The translations under genes and the position numbers were made by a program. 64,000 nucleotides of DNA, taken from positions 122,613 through 186,612 of the forward strand of contig MKST01000001.1 in assembly GCA_001897355.1 (NCBI GenBank), in the 5' to 3' direction. Source of the stretch: Solirubrobacterales bacterium 67-14. GTDB lineage: Bacteria; Actinomycetota; Thermoleophilia; Solirubrobacterales; 70-9. The notes beneath the pieces were generated by a model. It had not been told where the DNA came from, searched no databases, and worked only from the letters and a program-made list of their open reading frames with translations. Shown here piece after piece: positions 49,111-57,761 of this stretch (the stretch's first letter is position 1; each line of letters opens with the position of its first letter).

Positions 49111-50058
49111 TCAGCGACGCCGGCGGTTCAGGCGGACCGCGAACTGACGGCCGAGGCGGGCCGGCACCAGGGCCTCGACCGGTGGTTCCAGCCGCTCGGT
49201 TGAAGCGCCCGCCCGCCAGCCCTCGATGCGCCCCTTGGTCCCGGCCAGGGTGCGGTCGGCGATCGCCTGGGCGAGGGCGGCGGTGCCGTCGCTGACCACG
49301 GTCTTCAAGGCCAGTGACGGGTGGCGCATGATCCCGTACTTGCGGAGCAGGTAGCCGCGGCCGAAGCCGGTCTGGCGGTACTTGGCGCCGGCCCGGCGGC
49401 CCAGCGTGGCCGAGCTGTCGTGGAGCGCCATCGCATCGGTCGCGAGCCGGCACTCGTGTCCGGCCAGTCGCATGCGGAGGGCGAGGTCCAGGTCCTCGTA
49501 ATAGAGGAAGATCCGCTCGTCGAAACCGCCGAGCGCCTCGAAGGCGCCCCGGTCGAAGAGCGCCCCGCCACCGGTCGGCCCGAGCGGCGGCGGCGCGAAC
49601 TCCAAGCGGTCGGCCGGCTCCCCGGTGAGGTAGTCCCAGGCGGTCAGGGTTTGGTCGCAGATGATCCCGGCCGAGTCGATCCGGCTCGGGTCGTCGGCCT
49701 GGAGCAACACCGCCGCGACCATCGCCACCCGGCCCCGATCCCAGCTTGCAAGGAGATTTTCAACGAAGGCCGGGGCCGGGCGGGCATCGTCGTTGAGCAG
49801 GATCACCGGCCCCTCGCCATGTGCGGCGACGGCCCGGTTGAGCGCGGTACCGAAGCCCAGATTCCGGCCTCCAAAGCCAATTCTGACCACATCCGGGAAG
49901 CTGGATTCGAGCATCGGCCGGCAACCGTCGCCGGGGCCGTTGTCGGCCACGACCACGGTCGACTGGACGCTCTGCGCGGCGAGCGCGTCGAGGCAGGCCG
50001 CGAGCCGCTCGCCGCCGTCAAGGGTCGGGATGTACACGGTCGCGGTAGCCAGAGCCAA
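49111..50058 (-). CDS. Glycosyltransferase family 2
   Basis: A 315-residue GT-A enzyme. It has VYIPTLDGGERLAACLDALA at the N-terminus, VVVADNGPGDG, the DXD-like ILLNDDARPAPAFVENLL, and FYLYYEDLDLALRMRLAG-like IFLYYEDLDLALRM, the signature of rhamnosyl-type GT2 transferases. The last 60 residues are basic. The first canonical start is TTG 50058. A TATCCT hexamer ends only 2 nt before it, so a leaderless start might lie a few codons in (CTG 50052 or GTG 50037). It is divergent from rmlA by 21 bp, which fits rhamnose transfer. Confidence 0.85.
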   Translation of the reverse strand: MALATATVYIPTLDGGERLAACLDALAAQSVQSTVVVADNGPGDGCRPMLESSFPDVVRIGFGGRNLGFGTALNRAVAAHGEGPVILLNDDARPAPAFVENLLASWDRGRVAMVAAVLLQADDPSRIDSAGIICDQTLTAWDYLTGEPADRLEFAPPPLGPTGGGALFDRGAFEALGGFDERIFLYYEDLDLALRMRLAGHECRLATDAMALHDSSATLGRRAGAKYRQTGFGRGYLLRKYGIMRHPSLALKTVVSDGTAALAQAIADRTLAGTKGRIEGWRAGASTERLEPPVEALVPARLGRQFAVRLNRRRR

Positions 50059-50064
50059 TCAGGA

Positions 50065-50070
50065 TAACCT
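50065..50070 (+). promoter_or_regulatory. Leaderless-type -10 hexamer (TAACCT) of the rml operon
   Basis: TAACCT lies 9 nt before ATG 50080, in the 21-bp gap between divergent genes. Confidence 0.5.
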
Positions 50071-50079
50071 TGGCGTTTC

Positions 50080-51153
50080 ATGACAGGGATCAAAGGCCTG
50101 ATTCTTTCCGGCGGTTCGGGCACGAGGCTGCGCCCGATCACCCACACCTACGCGAAGCAGCTCGTGCCGGTCGCGAACAAGCCCGTGCTCTTCTACGGGA
50201 TCGAAGCGCTGGTCGAAGCCGGGGTCGAGGAGATCGGCATCATCATCGCCCCCCAGACCGGCGACGAGGTGCGGGAGGCGGTCGGTGACGGCTCGGCGTT
50301 CGGCGCCCGGGTGACCTACATCGAACAGGACCGGCCGGCCGGGCTCGCCCACGCGGTGCTGACCGCCGAGAAGTTCCTCGCCGGTTCCTCCTTCGTGATG
50401 TACCTCGGCGACAACCTGCTTCGGGATGGGGTGCCGGGGCTGGTCGAGCGTTTCCGCGAGGAATCGCCTGACGCGATGATCCTGTTGACCCAGGTCGAGG
50501 ATCCCAGCGCCTTCGGGGTGGCCGAACTGGACGAGGGCCGGGTCATCCGCCTGGTCGAGAAGCCCGAGGATCCGCCCTCGGACATGGCCCTGGTCGGGGT
50601 CTACCTCTTCTCACCGGCGATCCTCGATGCCGCCCGCAAGCTCGAGCCTTCCGATCGCGGTGAACTGGAGATAACGGAGGCGATCCAGGGGCTGATCGAC
50701 GAAGGTCGCGAAGTGCGCTCCGAAGTGGTCAGCGGTTGGTGGAAGGACACCGGCCAGCTGGCCGACATGCTGGAAGCGAACCGCCTGGTCCTCGACGACA
50801 TCGTCACCAGGCTCGACGGCGAGGTCGAGGATTCGCGGGTCGAAGGCCGGGTGATCATCGAGGAAGGGGCGACCCTGCGCAACTCGCTGGTCCGGGGTCC
50901 GGCGGTGATCGGCCAGGGCGCGGTGGTGGACGGCGCCTACATCGGCCCCTACACCTCGATCGGGGACGGGGTCAGGGTGCTCAACTCCGAGATCGAGCAT
51001 TCGATCGTGCTTTCCGGCTCCTCGGTCGAGAATCTCGGCGCACGGATCGAAGCGAGCCTGCTCGGACGCGACGTGAAGTTGACCCGCAGCGATTCGCTGC
51101 CGAAGACGATGCGGCTGCTGGTCGGCGACCGGTCCGAGATCGAGATCGTCTGA
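50080..51153 (+). CDS. rmlA: Glucose-1-phosphate thymidylyltransferase, long form
   Basis: A 357-residue enzyme making dTDP-glucose. The N-terminal nucleotidyltransferase domain has KGLILSGGSGTRLRPITHTY, VANKPVLFYGIEALV, MYLGDNLLRDGV, RLVEKPEDPPSDMALVGVY and SGWWKDTGQLADMLEAN. Residues about 250-340 form a left-handed beta-helix tail with hexapeptide-type repeats (GRVIIEEGATLRNSLV, GPYTSIGDG). This is the long StrD-like form, which lacks the short-form C-terminus. Its TGA overlaps the ATG of rmlD by one base. Confidence 0.93.
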   Translation: MTGIKGLILSGGSGTRLRPITHTYAKQLVPVANKPVLFYGIEALVEAGVEEIGIIIAPQTGDEVREAVGDGSAFGARVTYIEQDRPAGLAHAVLTAEKFLAGSSFVMYLGDNLLRDGVPGLVERFREESPDAMILLTQVEDPSAFGVAELDEGRVIRLVEKPEDPPSDMALVGVYLFSPAILDAARKLEPSDRGELEITEAIQGLIDEGREVRSEVVSGWWKDTGQLADMLEANRLVLDDIVTRLDGEVEDSRVEGRVIIEEGATLRNSLVRGPAVIGQGAVVDGAYIGPYTSIGDGVRVLNSEIEHSIVLSGSSVENLGARIEASLLGRDVKLTRSDSLPKTMRLLVGDRSEIEIV

Positions 51154-52031
51154 TGAAGATCACGGTCCTGGGAGCCCGCGGCATGCTGGGCCACGACGTG
51201 ATGCTGGCGGCCGAGAACGAGGGCCACGAGGTTCAGGGCTACGGCCACGCGGAGGTTGACATCACCGATGCCGGCCAGGTCGCCCGCCGGCTGCGCCTGG
51301 ACCGTCCCGACGCGGTCATCAACTGCGCTGCCTGGACCGACGTCGACGGAGCCGAGGACGAGCCCGAAGGGGCGATGGCGGTAAACGGCACCGGGGCCGG
51401 CATCGTCGCCGAAGCGGCGGCAGCGGTCGAAGCCAAGGTGCTCTACGTCTCCAGCGACTACGTCTTCGACGGCAGCAAGACCACGCCCTATCTGGAAACC
51501 GACCAGACCGGGCCGATCTCGGCCTACGGAACCTCGAAGCTGGCCGGCGAGGTGGCGACCATGAACGCGAACCGGCGCTGCTTCGTGGTCCGCTCTTCCT
51601 GGCTTTTCGGCATCGCCGGCGGCAATTTCGTCGACACCATGATCCGGCTCGGCGAAACCCAGAAACAGGTGCTGGTGGTCCGCGACCAGATCGGCTGCCC
51701 GACCTACACCTGGCATCTCGCCTACGGCCTGGTCCGTCTGCTCGATTCCGATGCCTACGGCATCCACCACATGGCCGGTGGCGGCCGGTGCTCCTGGTAC
51801 GACTTCGCCCGGGAAATCTTCAAACTGTCGGATATGGAAGTCACAACGCTCTCCGCGACGACGGAGATGTTCAACGCGAAAGCGCCCCGGCCGGCCTGGT
51901 CGGTGCTCCAGAGCGCGGCCGAGCACGCGATCACCCTGCCGGACTGGCAGGAGGGCCTCGCCGCCTACCTCGACCAGCGCGGCAGCGTCAAGGGACAGGG
52001 AGCCGACGGCGGCGAAGGGAGTGAGTCATGA
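51153..52031 (+). CDS. rmlD: dTDP-4-dehydrorhamnose reductase
   Basis: A 292-residue extended SDR that makes the final reduction to dTDP-L-rhamnose. It has ITVLGARGMLGHDVM, INCAAWTDVDGAEDEPE, VSSDYVFDGSKTTPYLETD, the catalytic YxxxK in YGTSKLAGE, and RSSWLFGIAGGNFVDTM. A 20-residue Gly/Ser tail ends the protein. Its stop and the rmlB start overlap as ATGA (52028-52031). Confidence 0.94.
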   Translation: MKITVLGARGMLGHDVMLAAENEGHEVQGYGHAEVDITDAGQVARRLRLDRPDAVINCAAWTDVDGAEDEPEGAMAVNGTGAGIVAEAAAAVEAKVLYVSSDYVFDGSKTTPYLETDQTGPISAYGTSKLAGEVATMNANRRCFVVRSSWLFGIAGGNFVDTMIRLGETQKQVLVVRDQIGCPTYTWHLAYGLVRLLDSDAYGIHHMAGGGRCSWYDFAREIFKLSDMEVTTLSATTEMFNAKAPRPAWSVLQSAAEHAITLPDWQEGLAAYLDQRGSVKGQGADGGEGSES

Positions 52032-53020
52032 AGCTGCTGGTGACCGGCGGGGCCGGTTTCATCGGATCCAACTTCGTCCACCACATGGTCGAGTCCGGCA
52101 AGGGCGACGGCATCGTGGTGCTGGACAAGCTGACCTACGCCGGCCGTCCCGAGAACATCGACGGGCTCGACGTCGAGCTCGTCGAGGGAGACATCTGCGA
52201 TCGCGACCTGGTCCGCGGATTGGTCGACCGGGTCGATGCGGTAGTCAACTTCGCCGCCGAATCGCATGTGGACCGCTCGATCGAGTCGCCTGGCGAGTTC
52301 ATCACCACCGACGTCTTCGGCACCTTCGTCCTGCTCGAAGCGGCCCGTGACGCCGGCATACGACACCTCCAGATCTCCACCGACGAGGTCTATGGCTCGA
52401 TCGACCGGGGCTCCTTCACGGAGGCATCCCCGATCGTCCCCTCCTCGCCCTACTCGGCCTCGAAGGCGGGCGGGGACCTGATCGTCGGCGCCTTCCAGCA
52501 CACCTATGGCGCCGACACCCTGATCGCCCGCGCCTCCAACAACTACGGTCCCCAGCAGCACCCCGAGAAGCTGATCCCGTTGGCCGTCCTCAACGCCTTG
52601 CACGGCGACCCGATACCGGTCTACGGAGATGGCAGCCAGGTCCGCAACTGGCTCTTCGTCCGCGATTTCTGCACCGCGATCGAGCGAGTGCTCGACCAGG
52701 GTGAGGCGGGGCAGGTCTACAACGTCGGCGGACCCGACGAGCTGCCCAACATCGAGGTGGTCGAGGCCATCCTCGAGTTGACCGGGCGCGACGAATCGCT
52801 GATCGAGCACGTCGGCGACCGGCTCGGTCACGATGTGCGGTACTCGCTCGCTTCGGAGAAGACCGAGGGCCTCGGCTGGCAGGCCGCGGTGGGTTTCCGC
52901 GAAGGCATCGCCCGTACGGTCGAGTGGTATCGCGAAAACGAAGCGTGGTGGGGGCCGCTCCGTTCCGGTGAGTACCGCGAGTACTACCAGCGCCAGTACG
53001 GCCAGGCCCTGGCTGAGTGA
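52028..53020 (+). CDS. rmlB: dTDP-glucose 4,6-dehydratase
   Basis: A 330-residue extended SDR. It has LLVTGGAGFIGSNFVHHMVE, NFAAESHVDRSIESPGEFI, the catalytic loop STDEVYGSIDRGSFTE, YSASKAGGDLIV with catalytic Tyr and Lys, and RASNNYGPQQHPEKLIPL. It converts dTDP-glucose to the 4-keto-6-deoxy sugar, retaining NAD. The 4-nt overlaps on both sides (ATGA, GTGA) mark tight coupling. The same intermediate could also feed the DegT aminotransferase. Confidence 0.96.
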   Translation: MKLLVTGGAGFIGSNFVHHMVESGKGDGIVVLDKLTYAGRPENIDGLDVELVEGDICDRDLVRGLVDRVDAVVNFAAESHVDRSIESPGEFITTDVFGTFVLLEAARDAGIRHLQISTDEVYGSIDRGSFTEASPIVPSSPYSASKAGGDLIVGAFQHTYGADTLIARASNNYGPQQHPEKLIPLAVLNALHGDPIPVYGDGSQVRNWLFVRDFCTAIERVLDQGEAGQVYNVGGPDELPNIEVVEAILELTGRDESLIEHVGDRLGHDVRYSLASEKTEGLGWQAAVGFREGIARTVEWYRENEAWWGPLRSGEYREYYQRQYGQALAE

Positions 53021-53571
53021 CCGTGGCCGAACGTCTGGAAACGGGCCTCGAGGGCCTCGTCTTGATCGAACCCCAGGTCTTCGGCGACGAACGCGGTTTC
53101 TTCGTCGAGACCTTCAGCCAGGAAGCCTGGCACGAGCTCGGGGTGGACGTGGATTTCGTCCAGCACAACCACTCCCGCTCCTCGCTGGGCACCTTGCGTG
53201 GCCTTCACTTCCAGACCTCGCCCGGCCAGGCCAAGCTGCTGCGGTGCCCGCGGGGAAAGATCTTCGACGTGGCGGTCGACCTGCGTAAGGGATCGCCCAC
53301 CTACGGCCAGTGGGAGGGTTACGTGCTCGACGACGAGAAGCACCGGCAACTCTTCGTGCCGGTCGGCTTCGCCCACGGCTTCTGCGTGCTTTCCGAAGTC
53401 GCCGACGTCACCTATCTGGTCTCCAGCTACTACGACCCGGAGACCGAGGCCGGCATCCGCTGGAACGACCCGGAAGTCGGGGTCGAGTGGCCGGTCAGCG
53501 AACCGCTGCTTTCCCAGCGGGACGTAGAAGCGCCGACCCTGGCCGAAGTGGCCGGCGACCTGCCTTTCTAG
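53017..53571 (+). CDS. rmlC: dTDP-4-dehydrorhamnose 3,5-epimerase
   Basis: A 184-residue cupin epimerase. Motifs are EPQVFGDERGFFVETFSQEA, FVQHNHSRSSLGTLRGLHFQ with the catalytic His, GKIFDVAVDLRKGSPTYGQW with the catalytic Asp nearby, and VPVGFAHGFCVLSEVADVTY. The start is the GTG in a GTGA overlap with rmlB. It completes a four-gene dTDP-L-rhamnose operon in the order A-D-B-C. Confidence 0.95.
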   Translation: MTVAERLETGLEGLVLIEPQVFGDERGFFVETFSQEAWHELGVDVDFVQHNHSRSSLGTLRGLHFQTSPGQAKLLRCPRGKIFDVAVDLRKGSPTYGQWEGYVLDDEKHRQLFVPVGFAHGFCVLSEVADVTYLVSSYYDPETEAGIRWNDPEVGVEWPVSEPLLSQRDVEAPTLAEVAGDLPF

Positions 53572-53601
53572 GCGGGCCGCCGACCGAAATCCGATCCGGG
53601 A

Positions 53602-55113
53602 TCAGCCGAAGGGCGGCTGGTAGATGTCCTTGGTCTTCCAGAGGCCGAAGGCGACTGAGGCCTGGCCGCCGCGGATCTTGGCGTAGACCGATCCCTTGGC
53701 GGTGAAACCCCGGCGGCGCATCATGCCGGTGAAGATTCCGTTGGCGTTCGCCCTGACGGTTCCGACCCGGGCGAAGCCGCCACGGGCACGGCGACGGGCG
53801 AAGAGGTCCACCGTCGCGGTCTTGGACGTCGGGGTCCGGCCCCAGAAGCTGAAGCCCTTCTTGCCGACGAGCTGGGCGTAGAACGGGTAGCGGAAGGCCT
53901 TCAGCACCTTCTTCGGCTTGTCCTTCTCGATCGTCGCGCCACGCAGGTAGAGGCCCGACTGGAAAGTCCAAGACCACTTGCCGGGGCCCTTCGGCTGGTC
54001 GCGCAGGCCGAACCAGAACATCGTGGTCACCCGGGCCTTGTACATCAGGTACATCGCCTGGGCGACCCAGCGGGTCTGCAGGTTCCACGGCAGTCCGCCC
54101 GGATCCGGCGGCTTCGAGTCCCAGCTGAACTCGGTGACCCAAAGGTCCGTATGGCCAAGGTTGCTGGTCAGCTTGCCGGCCCGGGTCGCCGCGGTCAGCA
54201 GCTTCTGCAGCCGGGGCAGGGCAGCGACAGACATGTCGTCGCCCTTGTTCGGCAGATGCGTGGGCCCACCGGTGGTGTACGGGTGGATCGACCAGGCGTC
54301 CGCCTTGACCGTGAAGTTGCAGCCGCGGATCGGCCGCGGGTTCTTGAAGTTGCCCGTCATGCACAGCGCCCGCCGCGTGAAGTCGAGCGGCGCGATCGAC
54401 TGGCGCTTCTTGCCATTCGGTGCGAGACCGGCGGAGATCACCATGTTCGAGTCGTCGACCGCATGGATCGCGTCGTAGGCCGCGTTCAATGACTTGCGGT
54501 ACTCATACGGCGCCGCCGGGGTTCCGTTTGCCTTCAGGAACGGCTTGTAGAAAAGGTGGAAGTTCGGTTCGACGCCGATCTGCCAGAACTTGACCCGTGG
54601 CAGCACGCCGTTGCCGTCCCCGGGGTCGAAGGAGCCGCTGTAGCGGGTCGCCGCGGCGGTCGCGAAGTCAGCGAGGTCGGCCGGCTTGGCCGAGCAGACG
54701 TCGGAGCCGGCGCAGGAAGCGATGCGAGCCCACCGCGGCGCGCTGACGATCGAGAAGACCATCTCGAGACCGTGAGCGTCGGCCTTGCGGACCATGCGGT
54801 CGTAGCCGCCCCAGTTGTAATAGGGGCTGGCGGGATCGGTCGGGACAAAGGGCTGGGATTCGGTTCCGGGACGATCGGCTGAGTCGCCGTTGGACACCAT
54901 GTAGACCCAGTAGAGATTGTTCTTGATCAGCTTCGCGCCGCTCGAGGCGGTGCGATTGAACGGGGTCTCCGAGTCCAGGTGATAGGAGTCGCCATCGACT
55001 ATCCCGGTGGTGAAGGAGCGCGCGGCATCGGCCGGGCTGGCGAAGGTCGAGATCCCGATCAGGCTGAGAAGCATCGCTGCGAGGAGCAGTCCACGATTGG
55101 AGATGGCGTGCAA
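53602..55113 (-). CDS. Secreted GH39-like glycoside hydrolase, copy 2 (altered active-site motif)
   Basis: About 503 residues from TTG 55113, chosen because AAAGGA (55118-55123) precedes it and a signal peptide follows (NRGLLLAAMLLSLIGISTFA, then SPADA). The catalytic barrel and C-terminal beta domain align with the copy at 44760-46208, including HPYTTGGPTH, LWVTEFSWDS with nucleophile E328 and the ending QPPFG. The acid/base motif reads QIGVEPNFHL with E182, so the Asn that normally precedes this Glu in clan A is Val. Activity may be changed or lost. It lies downstream of the second ligase-like gene on the same strand. Confidence 0.82.
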   Translation of the reverse strand: MHAISNRGLLLAAMLLSLIGISTFASPADAARSFTTGIVDGDSYHLDSETPFNRTASSGAKLIKNNLYWVYMVSNGDSADRPGTESQPFVPTDPASPYYNWGGYDRMVRKADAHGLEMVFSIVSAPRWARIASCAGSDVCSAKPADLADFATAAATRYSGSFDPGDGNGVLPRVKFWQIGVEPNFHLFYKPFLKANGTPAAPYEYRKSLNAAYDAIHAVDDSNMVISAGLAPNGKKRQSIAPLDFTRRALCMTGNFKNPRPIRGCNFTVKADAWSIHPYTTGGPTHLPNKGDDMSVAALPRLQKLLTAATRAGKLTSNLGHTDLWVTEFSWDSKPPDPGGLPWNLQTRWVAQAMYLMYKARVTTMFWFGLRDQPKGPGKWSWTFQSGLYLRGATIEKDKPKKVLKAFRYPFYAQLVGKKGFSFWGRTPTSKTATVDLFARRRARGGFARVGTVRANANGIFTGMMRRRGFTAKGSVYAKIRGGQASVAFGLWKTKDIYQPPFG

Positions 55114-55233
55114 GGGTTCCTTTCGGAGGGTCAAGCCTCGCTCGAGGGGCGCGAGGGCTTAGGTGGAGCTTGTGTGTTGGAACATCGCCGAGGGCAGAAA
55201 GTAGCGAACCCGGCGGGCATCTGCCCGAACGTC

Positions 55234-57120
55234 TCAGGAATCCGGTTGCCTGACTTCGTCGAATGAGGACCGGCCGAAGTAGAACGGATAGAGCTCTCGC
55301 AACCGCTCGAAGTCCTTGCGGGCGGTGCCGAAATGCTCGCGGCGGTAGCTGAGACGGAAACGGAGCAGGACGGCATGCCAATTGTTCGGTTCCAGCTCGA
55401 TCGCCCGGTCGTATTCCTCCATGGCGCGCGCGTACTGGCCCAGGCTCTCGGCGATCACCCCCAGCTGCATATGGGGATCCGCGGACCAGGGTTCCAGCTC
55501 AGAAGCCGTGTTCGCCTGGTCGATCGCTTTGTCGAGATGGTCGGCCCGGACCGAATCGGCGCTGGCCCGAACGTAATGGTCCGCGACCGCCGGGACCGCG
55601 AGGACCACGATCGACGCCCAGGCGGCGAGCAGGCCGGAAACCCGCAGGGCCGGCCCGGCGCCCGCCCGGCGGCGGTCCGGGTCGACCGCCTCGGCCGAGG
55701 CGATCCAGGCGGCCAGCAACATCAGCAGAGCCGCGGTCGCACCCAGTTTCCAGAACCAGTCGAAGGCCAGCGCGAGGAGCAGGGCCGCGGTCAGCGCGAG
55801 GACGGCCGGTGCGTCGCGGCCCAGGCGCCGACGCCAGGCGATCAGGCCGAGCCCGATCAGGGCCGCGACCAGGCCGAGCGAGATCAGCCCGCCCGGAATC
55901 CCGAGCTCGGCCAGGTTCTGCAGGTAGAACGAGTGTGCGTCCTGGCTGACCACCGGGATGTCGCGGCGCTGGGTCCACTCGATCGGGTAGGTGCCGGCAC
56001 CGCTGCCGAGCAGCGGATGGTCGGCGAAGGTATCGAGCGAGGCCCGGTTGAACTCGTAGCGGTATGAGCCGGAGAGCTCGGTCAGGCGCGACTTGCCCTC
56101 GGCCGTGACCGGGACGTTGCTGTCGGTGAACTGGTCCCACACGTGGTTGCCGAAAGCCAGCGAGAGAACCAGCAGCACGCCGATCCCGGCGCTGGCAATC
56201 CCGAGCAGCAGCCGTCGGTCCTTGGAGAGTTCGAGTGCCCGCCGGGTCGTCGGCGCATGCCTGCGGGCCAGCCGGCCGAGGCCCTCGAAGGCTGAGACCC
56301 CGAGGGCGATCGCGACCAGCGCGACCAGGGTCACGACCAGGCTTTCACCGAGGTTCGGGTTGCCGTTCGTGTCCCCGGAAATCGCCGGATAGTGGTTGAT
56401 CGTGAGCAGGATCACCGCGGTTGCGCCGGCCACGACCGTCGTGACCACGGTCACCCGCAGGCGGCGTTCCGAGAGGAAGACGAGCAGGAGCATCGCGACG
56501 ATCGCGGCCAGCAAGGCGCCCCGTGAGTAGGACAGGTAGAGCGCGACCCCGCTGAGCGTCGCCATCGCAAGGGCCACCGCCCGGGCCCGCCGGTCGGTCG
56601 CTGCGGCGGCGAACCAGACGAACAGGACCAAGCCGGCCGTCGAGCAGATCCCGACTCCGTTCCAGTAGCCAAGCGGATAGGTCAGGCGGCTGTACCCCAC
56701 GGCGGGTTCGACGCCGCCGTTCGGGTAGAGACGTTCGCCGAGGGCCAACACCACTATCACCGCCAGGCCCGCTCCGATTCCCCGAGCGAACCATTCGCGC
56801 TGTTTAGGGGTTCTCATCGTGAGGTAACTGGCGGTGAAGTAGCCGAGGTACCCGATACCCCGTTCGAACTCAGTCAGACTCGAGGGGACCGAAAGCGACC
56901 AGATCGATGAAATTGCCGAAAGCAGTGACAGAACGAGAATCAACCCGCCGACCAGGAACAGCGACCGGCCCGGCCGTACTTGATCCGGCCAGCGTCCGAG
57001 CAGCAGCACCGCGACCAGGATCCAGGCCAGGATCCCGCTCAGGTGCCGGGCCAGGACATCCACGCCACCACCGCTCACCGCAAGGCCTGCGAGGAGCAAG
57101 AAGGGAACCAGAAATGCCAA
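55234..57120 (-). CDS. O-antigen ligase-like protein with C-terminal TPR tail, copy 2
   Basis: About 628 residues with twelve or so hydrophobic helices, then a TPR-type tail (about 540-628) with ASELEPWSADPHMQLGVIA and YARAMEEYDRAIELEPNNWH. Ligase features are YPLGYWNGVGICSTAG, LYLSYSRGALLAAIV, LLGSGAGTYPIEW and DAHSFYLQNLAELGIPGG. The first suitable start is TTG 57120; the frame runs on to 57279, but those residues are not protein-like and would cross the divergent gene. It is a paralogue of 42175-44142. A 120-bp gap with no recognised signal other than the ribosome site separates it from the hydrolase downstream. Confidence 0.86.
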   Translation of the reverse strand: MAFLVPFLLLAGLAVSGGGVDVLARHLSGILAWILVAVLLLGRWPDQVRPGRSLFLVGGLILVLSLLSAISSIWSLSVPSSLTEFERGIGYLGYFTASYLTMRTPKQREWFARGIGAGLAVIVVLALGERLYPNGGVEPAVGYSRLTYPLGYWNGVGICSTAGLVLFVWFAAAATDRRARAVALAMATLSGVALYLSYSRGALLAAIVAMLLLVFLSERRLRVTVVTTVVAGATAVILLTINHYPAISGDTNGNPNLGESLVVTLVALVAIALGVSAFEGLGRLARRHAPTTRRALELSKDRRLLLGIASAGIGVLLVLSLAFGNHVWDQFTDSNVPVTAEGKSRLTELSGSYRYEFNRASLDTFADHPLLGSGAGTYPIEWTQRRDIPVVSQDAHSFYLQNLAELGIPGGLISLGLVAALIGLGLIAWRRRLGRDAPAVLALTAALLLALAFDWFWKLGATAALLMLLAAWIASAEAVDPDRRRAGAGPALRVSGLLAAWASIVVLAVPAVADHYVRASADSVRADHLDKAIDQANTASELEPWSADPHMQLGVIAESLGQYARAMEEYDRAIELEPNNWHAVLLRFRLSYRREHFGTARKDFERLRELYPFYFGRSSFDEVRQPDS

Positions 57121-57129
57121 CGGATCGGC

Positions 57130-57135
57130 TATCTT
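57130..57135 (+). promoter_or_regulatory. Leaderless-type -10 hexamer (TATCTT)
   Basis: TATCTT lies 8 nt before ATG 57144, in the 23-bp gap between divergent genes. Confidence 0.45.
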
Positions 57136-57143
57136 CCGTGCGT

Positions 57144-57761
57144 ATGAACGTTCATGCGAACCACGGCGAGCCCGCGAATGTCGCCGCGAGGCGCCTGCTC
57201 TGCCTTGCGGCGTCGATCTTGGGGCTGATGGTCCTGGCATTCGGTGTGGCACCGGGCACGGTACTTGCTTCGTCGGCATCGGATATCTACACCGAGGACC
57301 CGGGGCCGGCCACCCCGAACACCAACAATGGTGGCAACAACGGTGGCGCCAGCAACAACGGCGGCAAGCCCAACTCCGGTGAAAACGTCAGCACCGGCAG
57401 CGAAGACCCCGGCTCGGGCTACTACGACGACGGTTCCAGCTCCGGGGATGACCAGGGCACGTCAGGCGAGAAGCAGGCGAAACGCAAGCACAAGCAGGCC
57501 GACTCGAAGGACAAGCGCGGCAAGAAGGCCCGTGGCGACGACTCCGACGATACGGCCGTGGCCGCGACCGCTGCGGGCGGTGACGACGGTGACGGCGGCG
57601 GAGGTTCCGCTCTGCCGGTGATCATCGCGATCCTGATCGGCGTACCGCTGATCGGGGCCGGTGGCTACTACGGGTGGACCCGCTACCGGGCCGGTGACGA
57701 CGAGACCAAGGACCGGTTGAAGACCGCGCTCAAGGGCGGCAAACCGACCGGCACCAGCTGA
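57144..57761 (+). CDS. Small secreted Gly/Asn/Ser-rich protein with C-terminal membrane span, copy 2
   Basis: About 205 residues. The signal peptide (LLCLAASILGLMVLAFGVAP) follows an 18-residue N-terminus. The mature part is a disordered Asn/Gly/Ser then Lys/Asp-rich region, followed by one membrane span (ALPVIIAILIGVPLIGAGGY) and a 35-residue charged cytosolic tail (DDETKDRLKTALKGG). The design matches the protein at 44254: secreted disordered region, LP just before the span, and a basic residue after it. The tail here is longer. It is divergent from the second ligase-like gene. Its 3' end overlaps the convergent glycosyltransferase gene by 32 bp. Function unknown. Confidence 0.72.
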   Translation: MNVHANHGEPANVAARRLLCLAASILGLMVLAFGVAPGTVLASSASDIYTEDPGPATPNTNNGGNNGGASNNGGKPNSGENVSTGSEDPGSGYYDDGSSSGDDQGTSGEKQAKRKHKQADSKDKRGKKARGDDSDDTAVAATAAGGDDGDGGGGSALPVIIAILIGVPLIGAGGYYGWTRYRAGDDETKDRLKTALKGGKPTGTS

